In this document: positions 15,653 to 23,396 of the stretch, piece after piece | Numbering within the stretch: the stretch's first letter is position 1 | Layout of the letters: each line of letters opens with the position of its first letter | Source: an uncultured Clostridia bacterium | GTDB taxonomy: Bacteria > Bacillota > Clostridia > Lachnospirales > CAG-274 | Length of the DNA: 25,011 nucleotides | Direction: 5' to 3' | Assembly: GCA_947589405.1 (NCBI GenBank) | Contig: CANQBT010000014.1 | Coordinates: 1 to 25,011 of the forward strand | Program-made: the position numbers and the translations under genes | Notes under the pieces: model-generated | Told to the model about the DNA's origin: nothing | The model's database searches: none | What the model saw: the letters and a program-made list of their open reading frames with translations, nothing else

Positions 15653-15819
15653 AGTGAGATTCCTCCCAAATATATTCGTATATAGCTTAGTCAATTTTAT
15701 ACTCACAACATATATTAACATAAAGAAATATATAAAACAAGATTATTTTGGTTATTTCTTACTGTTTATTTACACAATATTTTGTCGTAAATTTTAGTTA
15801 TTTTTTTTATTGTTTTTTC

Positions 15820-15878
15820 TTGACAGCCTTATTGTGCAATTTTACTCTTGACTTATAATCCCAAACTGATAATATATA
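15820..15878 (+). promoter_or_regulatory. Tandem candidate promoters for the corA-tex operon
   Basis: TTGACA (15820-15825) with TACTCT 17 bases on, and TTGACT (15848-15853) with TATATA (15873-15878) 19 bases on, precede AAGGAGG and the ATG at 15905. Neither -10 is ideal. No magnesium riboswitch-like structure was recognised here. Confidence 0.4.
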
Positions 15879-15904
15879 AATATACAGCGTAAGGAGGATA
15901 TAGC

Positions 15905-16798
15905 ATGACAGGTCTTAAAATAGAAAACGGAAGGCTTTTCAAGACAAACGATGCCCTTTCTGCCGAAAAAGAACACCAGATCGTTCTCCTCAGTCAAAGT
16001 GAATTTAAAGCAAGCGATCTGTTTCGGATAACATTGCCAAAGGGAAAAAATACAGGTGTGGAGATACGTCCCGACTATATTCTTATATCCATTTCGGTGC
16101 CTGATAAGCTCAAGACCGATACATTTATATATCTGAAGCTTTGTATTATAAAAAACAACATTATTTTTATAGACAACAAGGAATATGTTGCCAATATAAT
16201 AGACAAGATCGTAAAAGGCTCCAATTCCGAAATGACGCTTGGTAAATTTATATGCTGCTTCTTATATCAGCTTATCGAAAAGGACACAGCATTTATAGAA
16301 AAGCTTGAGAAAAAGCTTTCAGATGATGAAGAAATAGTTATAAATAACAGCATTGATAACTTTAATAAGTTAATAAGCACTCCCAGAAAAACGCTTATGA
16401 CATTTTACAGATACTATAATCACCTTACCGATATAGGAGAAAGTCTTTTTGTAGCCGATAATATTTTTGAAGGCGAATATGAAAAACAGCTTCTCAGCCT
16501 TTTTATAAGCAGGACCGAAAGACTTAAATCCGAAATAAGCAGCCTGAAGGATTATGTCCATCAGATACAGGACATATATCAGACTCAGATAGCAGCAAGG
16601 CAAAATGATATTATGAAAATACTTACAATAGTTACAACTGTCGTGCTTCCTCTTTCTCTCATAACAGGCTGGTACGGCATGAATTTTAAATATATGCCTG
16701 AGCTTTTATGGGAATACGGTTATATATATGTTATAATACTAAGCATCGCTATTATTATAATTTCACTTATTATATTCAGAAAAAAGAAATACTTTTAA
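15905..16798 (+). CDS. corA: CorA-family divalent metal (Mg/Co) transporter
   Basis: Pentameric inner-membrane channel of the CorA family for Mg or related divalent ions. It has 297 residues. A cytosolic alpha/beta funnel domain (about 1-150) leads to long charged helices (about 150-235, ending in SEISSLKDYVHQIQDIYQTQIAARQNDIMKIL). Two C-terminal transmembrane helices follow (about 238-258 and 273-292). The family selectivity motif YGMNF closes the first helix and is followed by the conserved periplasmic MPEL. The protein ends in a basic RKKKYF tail on the cytosolic side. AAGGAGG precedes the ATG. It heads a tight plus-strand operon: the next gene starts 11 bases after its stop, with GGAGG in the gap. 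The exact metal cannot be told. Confidence 0.93.
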   Translation: MTGLKIENGRLFKTNDALSAEKEHQIVLLSQSEFKASDLFRITLPKGKNTGVEIRPDYILISISVPDKLKTDTFIYLKLCIIKNNIIFIDNKEYVANIIDKIVKGSNSEMTLGKFICCFLYQLIEKDTAFIEKLEKKLSDDEEIVINNSIDNFNKLISTPRKTLMTFYRYYNHLTDIGESLFVADNIFEGEYEKQLLSLFISRTERLKSEISSLKDYVHQIQDIYQTQIAARQNDIMKILTIVTTVVLPLSLITGWYGMNFKYMPELLWEYGYIYVIILSIAIIIISLIIFRKKKYF

Positions 16799-16809
16799 TT
16801 GGAGGATAT

Positions 16810-17610
16810 ATGTTTTCAGCAGATTATCACATACACACAAGCTTTTCTATAGACGGTGAAGCACCTATGGAAGAGATGCTTTTGTCAGCTATAGACAAGG
16901 GTATGAATGAAATAGCCTTTACCGATCATGTGGACTATGATCCCAAATACTATCCTGAGCCGGACTACGAAAGCTATATACCTGTATTCAATAAACTTAA
17001 GGATAAATATAAGGATAAGATCAATATAGTTTTCGGTGTGGAAATAGGTCTTGAAAATCAATGGGCGGATAAAATAAACGCCATTACGGCAAAATATCCC
17101 TTTGATTTTATAATAGGCTCTTCCCATTGTGTTCTTACAAAGGATCTGTACTTTGACCGCAATGAATATTTTGAAAAAAAGACAAAAGAAGAAGCCTATA
17201 GCATTTACTTTGAGGAGCTTTACAAGAACATACAGAGCTGTAATGACTTCAATATATACGGACATATTGACTTTGTGAGCAGATACGGCATATACAAAGA
17301 CAATTCCATTAAATACAAGGATTATTCTGATCTTATCGACAAATGCCTTATATCCCTTATATCAAAAGGCAAGGGTATAGAAATAAATACCTCAGGCTTC
17401 CGATACGGTATAAACAGTACATACCCTTCTTTGGAGATACTTAAAAGATACAGAGAGCTGGGTGGAGAAATAATTACAGCAGGTTCCGACAGCCACAGAC
17501 CTAAGGACGTTGCAGATCATATTGAGCACGCCTATTGCATGATGAAAGAAGCAGGCTTTAAATACGTAAGCGTATTCAGAAACAGAAAGCCTGAATTTAT
17601 TAAATTATAA
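16810..17610 (+). CDS. PHP-domain histidinol-phosphatase family phosphoesterase
   Basis: Metal-dependent phosphoesterase of the PHP superfamily, HisJ/HisK-like, whose best known member converts histidinol phosphate to histidinol. Start at 16810 behind GGAGGATAT gives 266 residues; an upstream frame reaching back into corA is not used. Metal-binding motifs are in order: DYHIHTSFSIDG at the N-terminus (HxH), FTDHVDY, FGVEIGLE, IGSSHCV, IYGHIDFVSRYG and GSDSHRPKDV near the C-terminus. No other his genes are near, so a histidine role is not supported by context. Here it sits in an operon with CorA, a house-cleaning nucleotide pyrophosphatase and a metallophosphoesterase, so another phosphate ester is possible. 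Confidence 0.88.
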   Translation: MFSADYHIHTSFSIDGEAPMEEMLLSAIDKGMNEIAFTDHVDYDPKYYPEPDYESYIPVFNKLKDKYKDKINIVFGVEIGLENQWADKINAITAKYPFDFIIGSSHCVLTKDLYFDRNEYFEKKTKEEAYSIYFEELYKNIQSCNDFNIYGHIDFVSRYGIYKDNSIKYKDYSDLIDKCLISLISKGKGIEINTSGFRYGINSTYPSLEILKRYRELGGEIITAGSDSHRPKDVADHIEHAYCMMKEAGFKYVSVFRNRKPEFIKL

Positions 17611-17620
17611 GAGGAAAATT

Positions 17621-18217
17621 ATGAAAAAAATTATATTTGCTACAAAAAACATGGACAAAATGAAGGAGATAAAAGCCAAGCTTTCGGGCTACGATGTTAT
17701 AAGCATGGGTGAAGCAGGCATTGATATTGACATAGAAGAAAACGGTCTTACATTTGAAGAAAATGCAATAATTAAAGCCGAAACAATTATGAAGCTTTGT
17801 AACGAAACGGTGGTCGCTGATGATTCCGGGCTGGAAATAGATTATCTGGACAAGGCTCCGGGTGTGCTTTCTGCCAGATTTTTAGGCCATGATACATCAT
17901 ACAGCTATAAGAATGCCAAAATACTTGAAATGCTTAAAGGCGTTCCCGATGAAAAAAGAACTGCACGCTTTGTCTGCGCTATGGCAATAGCTGCTCCCAA
18001 CAAAGAGACCAAAACGGTAAGGGGGACAATAGAAGGAATAATAGGTCACGAAATAAGCGGCAGCAACGGCTTTGGATATGATTCCATTTTCTATTTGCCA
18101 AAGCTTGGTAAAACAACGGCACAGCTTTCCATGACGGAAAAGAACAAAATAAGTCATAGGGGAAAGGCTCTTGAAATGGTAAGGAGGATATTAGATGAGG
18201 ATACTTGCGATAAGTGA
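17621..18217 (+). CDS. rdgB: XTP/dITP (non-canonical purine NTP) pyrophosphatase
   Basis: Hydrolyses XTP, ITP and dITP to monophosphates plus pyrophosphate, keeping deaminated purines out of nucleic acids. The 198 residues match the Ham1/RdgB family. Seen: the N-terminal nucleotide-binding IIFATKNMDKMKEIK (family T/S-x-N-x-x-K), VADDSGLEIDYLDKAPGVLSAR (catalytic Asp pair, about 66-87), EGIIGHEISGSNGFGYDSIF (about 132-151) and SHRGKAL near the C-terminus. The spacing to the PHP gene is 10 bases with AGAGGAAA. Its last 23 bases overlap the start of the next gene, indicating coupled translation. Confidence 0.95.
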   Translation: MKKIIFATKNMDKMKEIKAKLSGYDVISMGEAGIDIDIEENGLTFEENAIIKAETIMKLCNETVVADDSGLEIDYLDKAPGVLSARFLGHDTSYSYKNAKILEMLKGVPDEKRTARFVCAMAIAAPNKETKTVRGTIEGIIGHEISGSNGFGYDSIFYLPKLGKTTAQLSMTEKNKISHRGKALEMVRRILDEDTCDK

Positions 18218-18677
18218 TACTCACAGAAGTCTTGGCAAGGTATATTCTGTGCTTAAAGCGATCAATGATAAAATAGATGCCGTCATACATTGCGGAGATG
18301 TGGTTGAAGATGCATACAGACTTAAGTCAATGTATCCCGATCTGAAAATTTATAAAGTAAAAGGCAACTGCGATTATGGTTCTGCCGAGCCTGAAGAAGA
18401 AATATTTACAATAGATAATAAAAAGTTTTTCATTACACACGGTCATAACTACAGCGTGCATTGGTCTACGGACAGGCTTTATTACCGAGCTCTTGAGGTA
18501 GGCGCCGATATATGCATTTATGGTCACACACATATTCCTCTTATTGAAAATCAAGGAGGTATAATACTTATGAATCCCGGCTCACTTGCTCAGCCCAGAG
18601 GAGGAAGCACATACAGCTACGGCATAGTTAAAATAGAAGACGGAGTTATCACTCCCACAATAGTAGAATATAAATAG
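18195..18677 (+). CDS. YfcE/MJ0936-family metallophosphodiesterase
   Basis: Small calcineurin-like phosphoesterase of 160 residues. The five metal motifs are intact: ISDTHR (D-x-H, near 6-11), HCGDVVEDA (GD), KGNCDYG (GNxD), THGHNYSV (GH) and YGHTHIP (GHTH), followed by the family end NPGSLAQPRGG. Such proteins cleave phosphodiesters in vitro and their physiological substrate is usually unknown. The start ATG lies within the rdgB reading frame, 23 bases before the rdgB stop, with AAGGAGGATATT just upstream inside rdgB. The rdgB-yfcE pairing is common in Firmicutes. Confidence 0.93.
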   Translation: MRILAISDTHRSLGKVYSVLKAINDKIDAVIHCGDVVEDAYRLKSMYPDLKIYKVKGNCDYGSAEPEEEIFTIDNKKFFITHGHNYSVHWSTDRLYYRALEVGADICIYGHTHIPLIENQGGIILMNPGSLAQPRGGSTYSYGIVKIEDGVITPTIVEYK

Positions 18678-18686
18678 AGGTAAAAA

Positions 18687-20828
18687 ATGGACATTATAAA
18701 GGTATTAGCAGAAGAATTTAAAATAAAGACAACACAGGTAGAAAACACAGTCGCTCTTATAGATGAGGGCAATACTATTCCCTTTATTGCAAGATACAGA
18801 AAAGAAATGACAGGTTCTCTTGATGATACAGTACTCAGAGATCTTTTTGACAGGCTGTGTTATCTGCGCAATCTTGATGAAAAAAGAGAACAGGTGAGAA
18901 ATCTCATAAATGAGCAGGAAATGCTTACAGATGAAATAAATTCAGCTCTTGACAATGCAAAGACAATTGCTGAAATAGAGGATATTTACAGACCCTACAG
19001 GCCCAAAAGAAGAACAAGAGCCGCTATTGCAAAGGAAAAAGGACTTGAGCCTTTGGCTTCAACCATACTCCTACAGCTTTTAGATACTCCTGTGGAAAAG
19101 GAAGCAGAAAAATATATAGATCCCGAAAAGGACGTAAATACCGTTGAGGAAGCCGTTTCAGGCGCTATGGATATAATAGCCGAAATCATTTCAGACAATG
19201 CCGAATACAGAGCTATTATACGTAATTTATCAATGAGCGGAGTTGTAACAGTAAAGGCAGTTGACAAGGAAGCCGAATCCGTATATGAAATGTACTATGA
19301 TTACAGCGAGCCTGTTAAAAAGATACCCGGTCACAGAATACTTGCCATAAACAGAGGTGAAAAGGAAAAAATGCTTTCCGTTAAAATAGAGCCGCCTATC
19401 GAAGCCATTTACGGAAAGCTTGAAAGCAAGATAATAAAAGGAAATCGATACACAGACGATATTTTAAAATCAGCCATAGACGACAGCTATAAGCGTCTTA
19501 TTTCTCCTGCTATAGAACGTGAAATAAGAAACGAGCTTACCGAAAAGGCTGAAGAAGCGGGAATAAAGTTATTTGGCGAAAATCTTAAGCAGCTTCTGTT
19601 GCAGCCGCCTATAAAGGATAAGGTCGTGCTTGCTCTTGATCCAGGCTTTAGGACAGGCTGTAAGGTGGCTGTTGTTGACGGTATAGGCAACGTACTGGAC
19701 ACCGGCGTTATTTATCCCGTACCTCCTCACAACAAGATCGAGCAGGCTGAAAAAATAATATCAGGGCTAATTAAAAAGCATGGTGTAGAAATAATAGCCA
19801 TAGGCAACGGCACCGCTTCAAGAGAAACGGAATTATTCGTTGTAACGCTTATGAAGAAAGAAAAGCTCGATATAAGCTATATCATAGTAAATGAAGCCGG
19901 CGCTTCTGTCTATTCGGCTTCAAAGCTTGGCTCACAAGAATTTCCTGATTTTGATGTAGCCCTGAGGAGTGCTGTAAGTCTTGGCAGAAGAATACAGGAT
20001 CCCCTTGCAGAGCTTGTAAAAATTGAGCCAAAAAGTATAGGTGTAGGTCAATATCAGCATGATATGAACCAAAAAAGACTCGGTGAAGCGCTTGGCGGCG
20101 TAGTTGAAGACTGTGTAAACAGCGTCGGAGCAGATCTGAATACCGCTTCCCCTTCTCTTTTATCCTATGTATCGGGCATAAACGGCACAATTGCCAAAAA
20201 TGTACTTGCCTACAGAGAGGAGCACGGTAAATTCAAAACAAGAAAGGAACTTCTTAATGTTTCAAAGCTGGGTCCTAAAGCCTATGAGCAATGCGCAGGA
20301 TTTTTAAGAATAACAGACGGTACGGAGCCTCTTGACAGCACAGGTGTTCACCCTGAAAGCTATTCTGCCGCCCGCAAGCTTATTGAAATATGCGGCTATA
20401 CTCCCGATGATATAAAAGGCGCAGGACTTAAGGGAATAGGCTCTAAGGTAAAGGACAAGAACAAAATGGCAGATGAGCTTGAAATCGGCGTTCCTACATT
20501 GATAGATATTATCAAGGAGCTTGAAAAACCCGGCAGGGATCCAAGAGAGGAAATGCCAAAGCCTATACTTAAAAGCGACGTGCTTTCCATAGAGGATCTT
20601 AAAGAAGGCATGGTACTTAAGGGAACTGTCAGAAATGTTATTGACTTCGGTGTTTTTGTGGACATAGGCGTTCATCAGGACGGACTGGTACACATTTCAC
20701 AGATATGCAATAAATATATAAAGCACCCTCTTGAAGCTGTCAGCGTAGGCGACATCGTAGATGTGAAGGTCCTTGCTGTAGATACTAAAAAGCATCGCAT
20801 ATCCCTTTCTATGAAAGAAGTTAATTAA
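18687..20828 (+). CDS. tex: Tex family RNA-binding transcription accessory protein
   Basis: Cytosolic nucleic-acid-binding protein of the Tex/Spt6 family, linked to transcription. The 713 residues match. The N-terminal helical region (about 1-200) shows FIARYRKEMTGSLDD and the conserved YRPYRPKRRTRAAIAKEKGLEPLA. A YqgF-like RNase-H fold begins near residue 315 (VLALDPGFRTGCKVAVVD), followed by IAIGNGTASRETE and IVNEAGASVYSAS. Helix-hairpin-helix repeats follow (LLSYVSGINGTIAKNVLAYREEHGKF; LLNVSKLGPKAYEQCAGFLRI), then a C-terminal S1 domain (about 641-713, GTVRNVIDFGVFVDIG). It starts nine bases after the phosphodiesterase gene with TAGAGGT upstream. It is the last gene of the operon that begins with corA; a G-U rich hairpin and T-run end the unit. 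Confidence 0.97.
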   Translation: MDIIKVLAEEFKIKTTQVENTVALIDEGNTIPFIARYRKEMTGSLDDTVLRDLFDRLCYLRNLDEKREQVRNLINEQEMLTDEINSALDNAKTIAEIEDIYRPYRPKRRTRAAIAKEKGLEPLASTILLQLLDTPVEKEAEKYIDPEKDVNTVEEAVSGAMDIIAEIISDNAEYRAIIRNLSMSGVVTVKAVDKEAESVYEMYYDYSEPVKKIPGHRILAINRGEKEKMLSVKIEPPIEAIYGKLESKIIKGNRYTDDILKSAIDDSYKRLISPAIEREIRNELTEKAEEAGIKLFGENLKQLLLQPPIKDKVVLALDPGFRTGCKVAVVDGIGNVLDTGVIYPVPPHNKIEQAEKIISGLIKKHGVEIIAIGNGTASRETELFVVTLMKKEKLDISYIIVNEAGASVYSASKLGSQEFPDFDVALRSAVSLGRRIQDPLAELVKIEPKSIGVGQYQHDMNQKRLGEALGGVVEDCVNSVGADLNTASPSLLSYVSGINGTIAKNVLAYREEHGKFKTRKELLNVSKLGPKAYEQCAGFLRITDGTEPLDSTGVHPESYSAARKLIEICGYTPDDIKGAGLKGIGSKVKDKNKMADELEIGVPTLIDIIKELEKPGRDPREEMPKPILKSDVLSIEDLKEGMVLKGTVRNVIDFGVFVDIGVHQDGLVHISQICNKYIKHPLEAVSVGDIVDVKVLAVDTKKHRISLSMKEVN

Positions 20829-20843
20829 TTTGCCATTTTTCTA

Positions 20844-20872
20844 TTGACAAACAATATATTATTTTATATAAT
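20844..20872 (+). promoter_or_regulatory. Perfect-consensus sigma-A promoter downstream of tex
   Basis: TTGACA (20844-20849), a 17-base spacer and TATAAT (20867-20872) match the ideal consensus at every position. The expected start is 20879-20881, exactly at the left inverted repeat. No annotated gene lies downstream on this strand before the convergent uxuA end, so it probably drives a non-coding transcript, or is a chance product of AT-rich DNA. Confidence 0.7.
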
Positions 20873-20879
20873 GTTTTCA

Positions 20880-21064
20880 TACAAAGACGTTACGGCTATG
20901 GCTGTGACGTCTTGTTTTGTTTTATGGAATTTTGATTTGTTTTTGCGTTGGACAGATCAAGCCCCTTTTTATTTAACAACATTCAAACCTTGTAAATAAA
21001 ACTCCTTCCTCTGTGCTTTTATTTATGTGTTGTATCATGAGCAAAACGCCGTAACGTCTTTGTA
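20880..21064. repeat. 185-base element bounded by 17-base perfect inverted repeats (MITE or small RNA)
   Basis: TACAAAGACGTTACGGC at 20880-20896 is the exact reverse complement of 21048-21064. Each end carries TA at the outer edge, as for Tc1/IS630-type elements that duplicate TA, leaving 15-base terminal repeats. No transposase is encoded. Inside, AAATAAAA-rich and TTTTATTT-rich arms (20992-21000 with 21017-21025, nine perfect pairs) and ACAACA with TGTTGT (20976-20981, 21028-21033) allow an inner hairpin. GTTTTG (20914-20919) can pair with CAAAAC (21042-21047), extending the closing stem. Both a miniature transposable element and a structured RNA starting at the promoter at 20844 fit. The inverted repeat itself is certain; its meaning is open. 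Confidence 0.8.
20884..20923 (+). terminator. Hairpin with T-run, likely tex operon terminator
   Basis: AAGACGTTACGGC (20884-20896) pairs with GCTGTGACGTCTT (20901-20913) through 13 positions including two G-U pairs, with a TATG loop, followed by TGTTTTGTTTT. Its left arm is also the left arm of the longer inverted repeat, so the two pairings exclude each other. Confidence 0.75.
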
Positions 21065-21073
21065 ATATCAAGG

Positions 21074-21099
21074 CGGCAGAGCATATAACAGCCCTGCCG
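21074..21099. terminator. Hairpin between the tex element and uxuA end
   Basis: CGGCAGAGC (21074-21082) and GCCCTGCCG (21091-21099) pair with one mismatch or G-U pair around an eight-base loop. It lies 15 bases beyond the uxuA stop on the minus strand, without a real U-run there; a weak T-rich stretch follows on the plus strand. Possible terminator for uxuA or for rightward transcription. Confidence 0.5.
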
Positions 21100-21113
21100 T
21101 TTATTATCATTTA

Positions 21114-22157
21114 TCAACTCTTTTCAACAGCCTCCCACAAGCCGTTAAGATATGCTGCGCCAAGCGCTCTGTCATAAAGTCCGTATCCTGCTCTTCCCGT
21201 TTCGCCCCATATCATTCTGCCGTGATCTGGACGTATATATCCGTTAAAACCGTTGTCATGAAGCGCTCTTATTATTTCATACATATCCAGAGAACCGCAT
21301 GATGAAAGATGCGCTCTTTCTTCAAAGCCGTTATCAAGCACGGCTACATTTCTTATATGTGCAAAGTGTATCCTGCCCATAGCCGCATACTTTGCAGCCA
21401 TTTTAACAACGTCATTTTTTTTGGAGCACCCAAGAGAACCTGTGCATAATGTAATGCCATTGTGTACATCGTCCACAAGTGAAAGAAATCTGTCAAGATT
21501 TTTTTCATTCGTTATTATTCTAGGCAGTCCGAATATACTCCAGCATGGGTCGTCCTCATGTATAGCCATATTCACATTACATTCTGCGGCAACAGGTATT
21601 ATTCTTTTAAGAAAATATTTCAGATTATCCCAGAGCTGTTCTTCCGTGAGCTTATTATATTCTTTGACAATATCCTTAAGCTCATCTCTTGTATAGCTTG
21701 AATCCCAGCCCGGAAGCGTCATATCGCTTTTGCTTTCAAGGGGATCGACTTTATCGATCTGTTCCTGATAATATACAAGAGTTGTAGAGCCGTCAGGCAG
21801 CACATGGTCAAGCTGTGTTCTTGTCCAGTCGAATACAGGCATGAAATTATAACAGATACACTTTATGCCTGCTTCTGCCACACGCCTTATATTTTCGCAA
21901 TAGTTTTCTATATATTCATCTCTTGATGGATTTCCAAGCTTAATATCTTCATGGACAGGTATACTTTCTATAACATCGAAACCCAGACCGTTTTTTTCTA
22001 CAAGCTCTTTTAATCTTCCTATGCTTTCTCTGCTCCACACCTGTCCCACAGGCACGTCATACACCGCTGTAACTATTGACTGCATACCCGGTATCTGTCT
22101 TATATTCTCCAGCGTTACCTTATCGTCCTCGCCATACCACCTGAATGCTAATTTCAT
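21114..22157 (-). CDS. uxuA: Mannonate dehydratase
   Basis: Dehydrates D-mannonate to 2-keto-3-deoxygluconate in glucuronate catabolism; a cytosolic TIM-barrel enzyme. The 347 residues match the UxuA family: MKLAFRWYGEDDKVTLENIRQIPGM at the start, CICYNFMPVFDWTRT (about 105-119), MAIHEDDPCWSIFGLPRI (about 198-215), ITLCTGSLG and IHFAHIRNV. The C-terminal signature is RPDHGRMIWGETGRAGYGLYDRALG. CAGGAGGTC precedes the ATG. It stands alone: no uxuB, uxaC, kdgK, kdgA or sugar transporter in the window, and it is bounded by hairpins on both sides. It may have been acquired singly, or its partners lie elsewhere. Confidence 0.95.
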   Translation of the reverse strand: MKLAFRWYGEDDKVTLENIRQIPGMQSIVTAVYDVPVGQVWSRESIGRLKELVEKNGLGFDVIESIPVHEDIKLGNPSRDEYIENYCENIRRVAEAGIKCICYNFMPVFDWTRTQLDHVLPDGSTTLVYYQEQIDKVDPLESKSDMTLPGWDSSYTRDELKDIVKEYNKLTEEQLWDNLKYFLKRIIPVAAECNVNMAIHEDDPCWSIFGLPRIITNEKNLDRFLSLVDDVHNGITLCTGSLGCSKKNDVVKMAAKYAAMGRIHFAHIRNVAVLDNGFEERAHLSSCGSLDMYEIIRALHDNGFNGYIRPDHGRMIWGETGRAGYGLYDRALGAAYLNGLWEAVEKS

Positions 22158-22225
22158 ATATTGACCTCCTGATATTATTTTTAATATTATCTGTAAAAAT
22201 AAGAATATAATACATATTTTTGCGC

Positions 22226-22257
22226 AAAAAAAATACCACCGGCAATGCCAATGGTAT
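22226..22257 (-). terminator. Rho-independent terminator of the nrdD-nrdG-dut operon
   Basis: On the minus strand ATACCATTGGC pairs with GCCGGTGGTAT (two G-U pairs, three-base loop, 22233-22257), followed by an eight-base U-run, six bases after the dut stop. Confidence 0.9.
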
Positions 22258-22262
22258 AATTA

Positions 22263-22775
22263 TCATTTTCCGCTGCTACCCAAAGCTCCGCTGCCTCTTT
22301 CTGAAGGAATGCTCTTAAGCTCTTCGTAGGATATTTCATCTCTTTCAAGCTCATTGTGTACGCTATGCACTACTCCCTGAAAAAGGGCCTTGCTGTAAGG
22401 GTACACAATATAAGCGTTTTCTATAAGCTCTCTTACAGAGTCATTCAGCTCATCTAAATTCAGCTTGCTTATTATGACAGGCTTGTCGTTTGTATTTGTA
22501 GTTGCTAAAAACCACTCACCTCTGTAGCTTGAATCAATGACTCCTGCGCTGTACTTGATACCCCTGCTTCCTGTTGAACCTCTTTCGTATATCTGTATGT
22601 AATAATCCACAGGTATGGCGCTGGCAAGTCCTGTAGGCACAAGTCTTGTGCTGTGAGGCGGTATTATAAAATAATCCTCGTCAAAGCAGGGATAAATGTC
22701 AAGACCTGCATTCCACACATCTCTGCTCGGAATTTTTGCTTCCGACTTGACCTTTGCAAAATATATTTTATCCAT
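22263..22775 (-). CDS. dut: dUTP diphosphatase (trimeric dUTPase family)
   Basis: Cleaves dUTP to dUMP and pyrophosphate, keeping uracil out of DNA and supplying dUMP for thymidylate synthesis. The 170 residues carry the family motifs: NAGLDIYPC (motif 1, about 22-30), ERGSTGSRGI (motif 2, about 64-73, RGS in place of the more common RSG/RSS), SAGVIDSSYRGEW (motif 3, about 76-88, with the catalytic Asp and the uracil-side Tyr) and a C-terminal RGSGALGSSGK lid (motif 5). A charged insert (about 106-150) makes it longer than the usual 145-150 residues. It begins nine bases after nrdG, whose stop codon overlaps its ribosome site, so it is coupled to the ribonucleotide reductase genes. A dCTP-deaminase-like activity is a less likely alternative. 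Confidence 0.88.
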   Translation of the reverse strand: MDKIYFAKVKSEAKIPSRDVWNAGLDIYPCFDEDYFIIPPHSTRLVPTGLASAIPVDYYIQIYERGSTGSRGIKYSAGVIDSSYRGEWFLATTNTNDKPVIISKLNLDELNDSVRELIENAYIVYPYSKALFQGVVHSVHNELERDEISYEELKSIPSERGSGALGSSGK

Positions 22776-22784
22776 AATTATCTC

Positions 22785-23276
22785 CTAGTCCATATAGAGT
22801 ACGACCTCTCCCTTTTCAAGAGTCGCTTTTACGTCAATTGTCCTTTGATTTGAAGAACCCTTCCATTCAAGCTGATTGTCCTTAAGCTCTTCCATAAACT
22901 TACCGTCTATTACAACGTCAAGATACTGTACGATCTCCAGATTGCTTATCTGTTCCCAAAGGAAGCCTGTGTACAGCCATATATTTTTATGAGGATATTT
23001 TTCCTTGAATTTCTTTGCGATCCTTGTGACCTCAGCTCTGTTGTCGGGGTGAAGAGGATCTCCGCCGCTGAATGTAAGACCTGATATATATCCTCTTGCA
23101 AGACTTTCAAAAAGCTCTCTTTCAGCACCTTCATCAAAAGGGAGTCCGCCGTTTACGTCCCATGTTATAGGATTCTGACAATTTGGACAATGATGCGTAC
23201 AGCCGCTTACCCATAACACAGTCCTCAGTCCTTCACCGTTAAGCATATCGTCATGGGTTATATTGTGGTATCTCAT
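22785..23276 (-). CDS. nrdG: Anaerobic ribonucleotide reductase activating protein
   Basis: Radical-SAM enzyme that installs the glycyl radical on NrdD. The start at 23276 (163 residues) is chosen because it begins MRYHNITHDDMLNGEGLRT, the family start, with AAGGAGAAA just upstream. A longer frame to 23366 runs through the hairpin and adds unrelated residues. The iron-sulfur motif is CTHHCPNC (CxxxCxxC) near residues 26-33, followed by the GLTFSGGDPLHPDNR SAM-binding segment and KNIWLYTGFLWEQI. It lies between nrdD and dut on the same strand, with a 124-base gap to nrdD that contains a strong hairpin. Confidence 0.97.
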   Translation of the reverse strand: MRYHNITHDDMLNGEGLRTVLWVSGCTHHCPNCQNPITWDVNGGLPFDEGAERELFESLARGYISGLTFSGGDPLHPDNRAEVTRIAKKFKEKYPHKNIWLYTGFLWEQISNLEIVQYLDVVIDGKFMEELKDNQLEWKGSSNQRTIDVKATLEKGEVVLYMD

Positions 23277-23296
23277 TTTTATTTCTCCTTTACAGA

Positions 23297-23330
23297 ACAA
23301 ATAAGTGCCAAAAAGCTGGCACTTATTTGT
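23297..23330 (-). terminator. 14-base-pair perfect hairpin between nrdD and nrdG
   Basis: ACAAATAAGTGCCA (23297-23310) and TGGCACTTATTTGT (23317-23330) pair perfectly around a six-base loop. On the minus strand it precedes the nrdG ribosome site by about 15 bases and lacks a downstream U-run, so it may be an attenuator, a processing or stability element rather than a full terminator. Confidence 0.6.
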
Positions 23331-23372
23331 AGTTGTAATATATATTTTGGTAGGAATTTTAAACACCTTTAT

Positions 23373-23396
23373 ATATATACTTAAATATATACTTAA
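23373..23396. repeat. 12-base tandem direct repeat
   Basis: ATATATACTTAA occurs twice head to tail just after the nrdD stop, followed by a partial third unit (ATAT). AT-rich and short; may be slippage. Confidence 0.6.

Noticed and set aside
15722..15904. Magnesium riboswitch before corA
   Set aside because: No M-box-like conserved stems or terminator seen; the gap is mostly AT-rich with ordinary promoter-like boxes.
20898..20999. 33-codon frame (starts MAVTSCFVLW) inside the inverted-repeat element, resembling a small hydrophobic toxin
   Set aside because: No ribosome binding site precedes the ATG, which lies in the loop of the terminator hairpin; composition is that of random AT-rich DNA.
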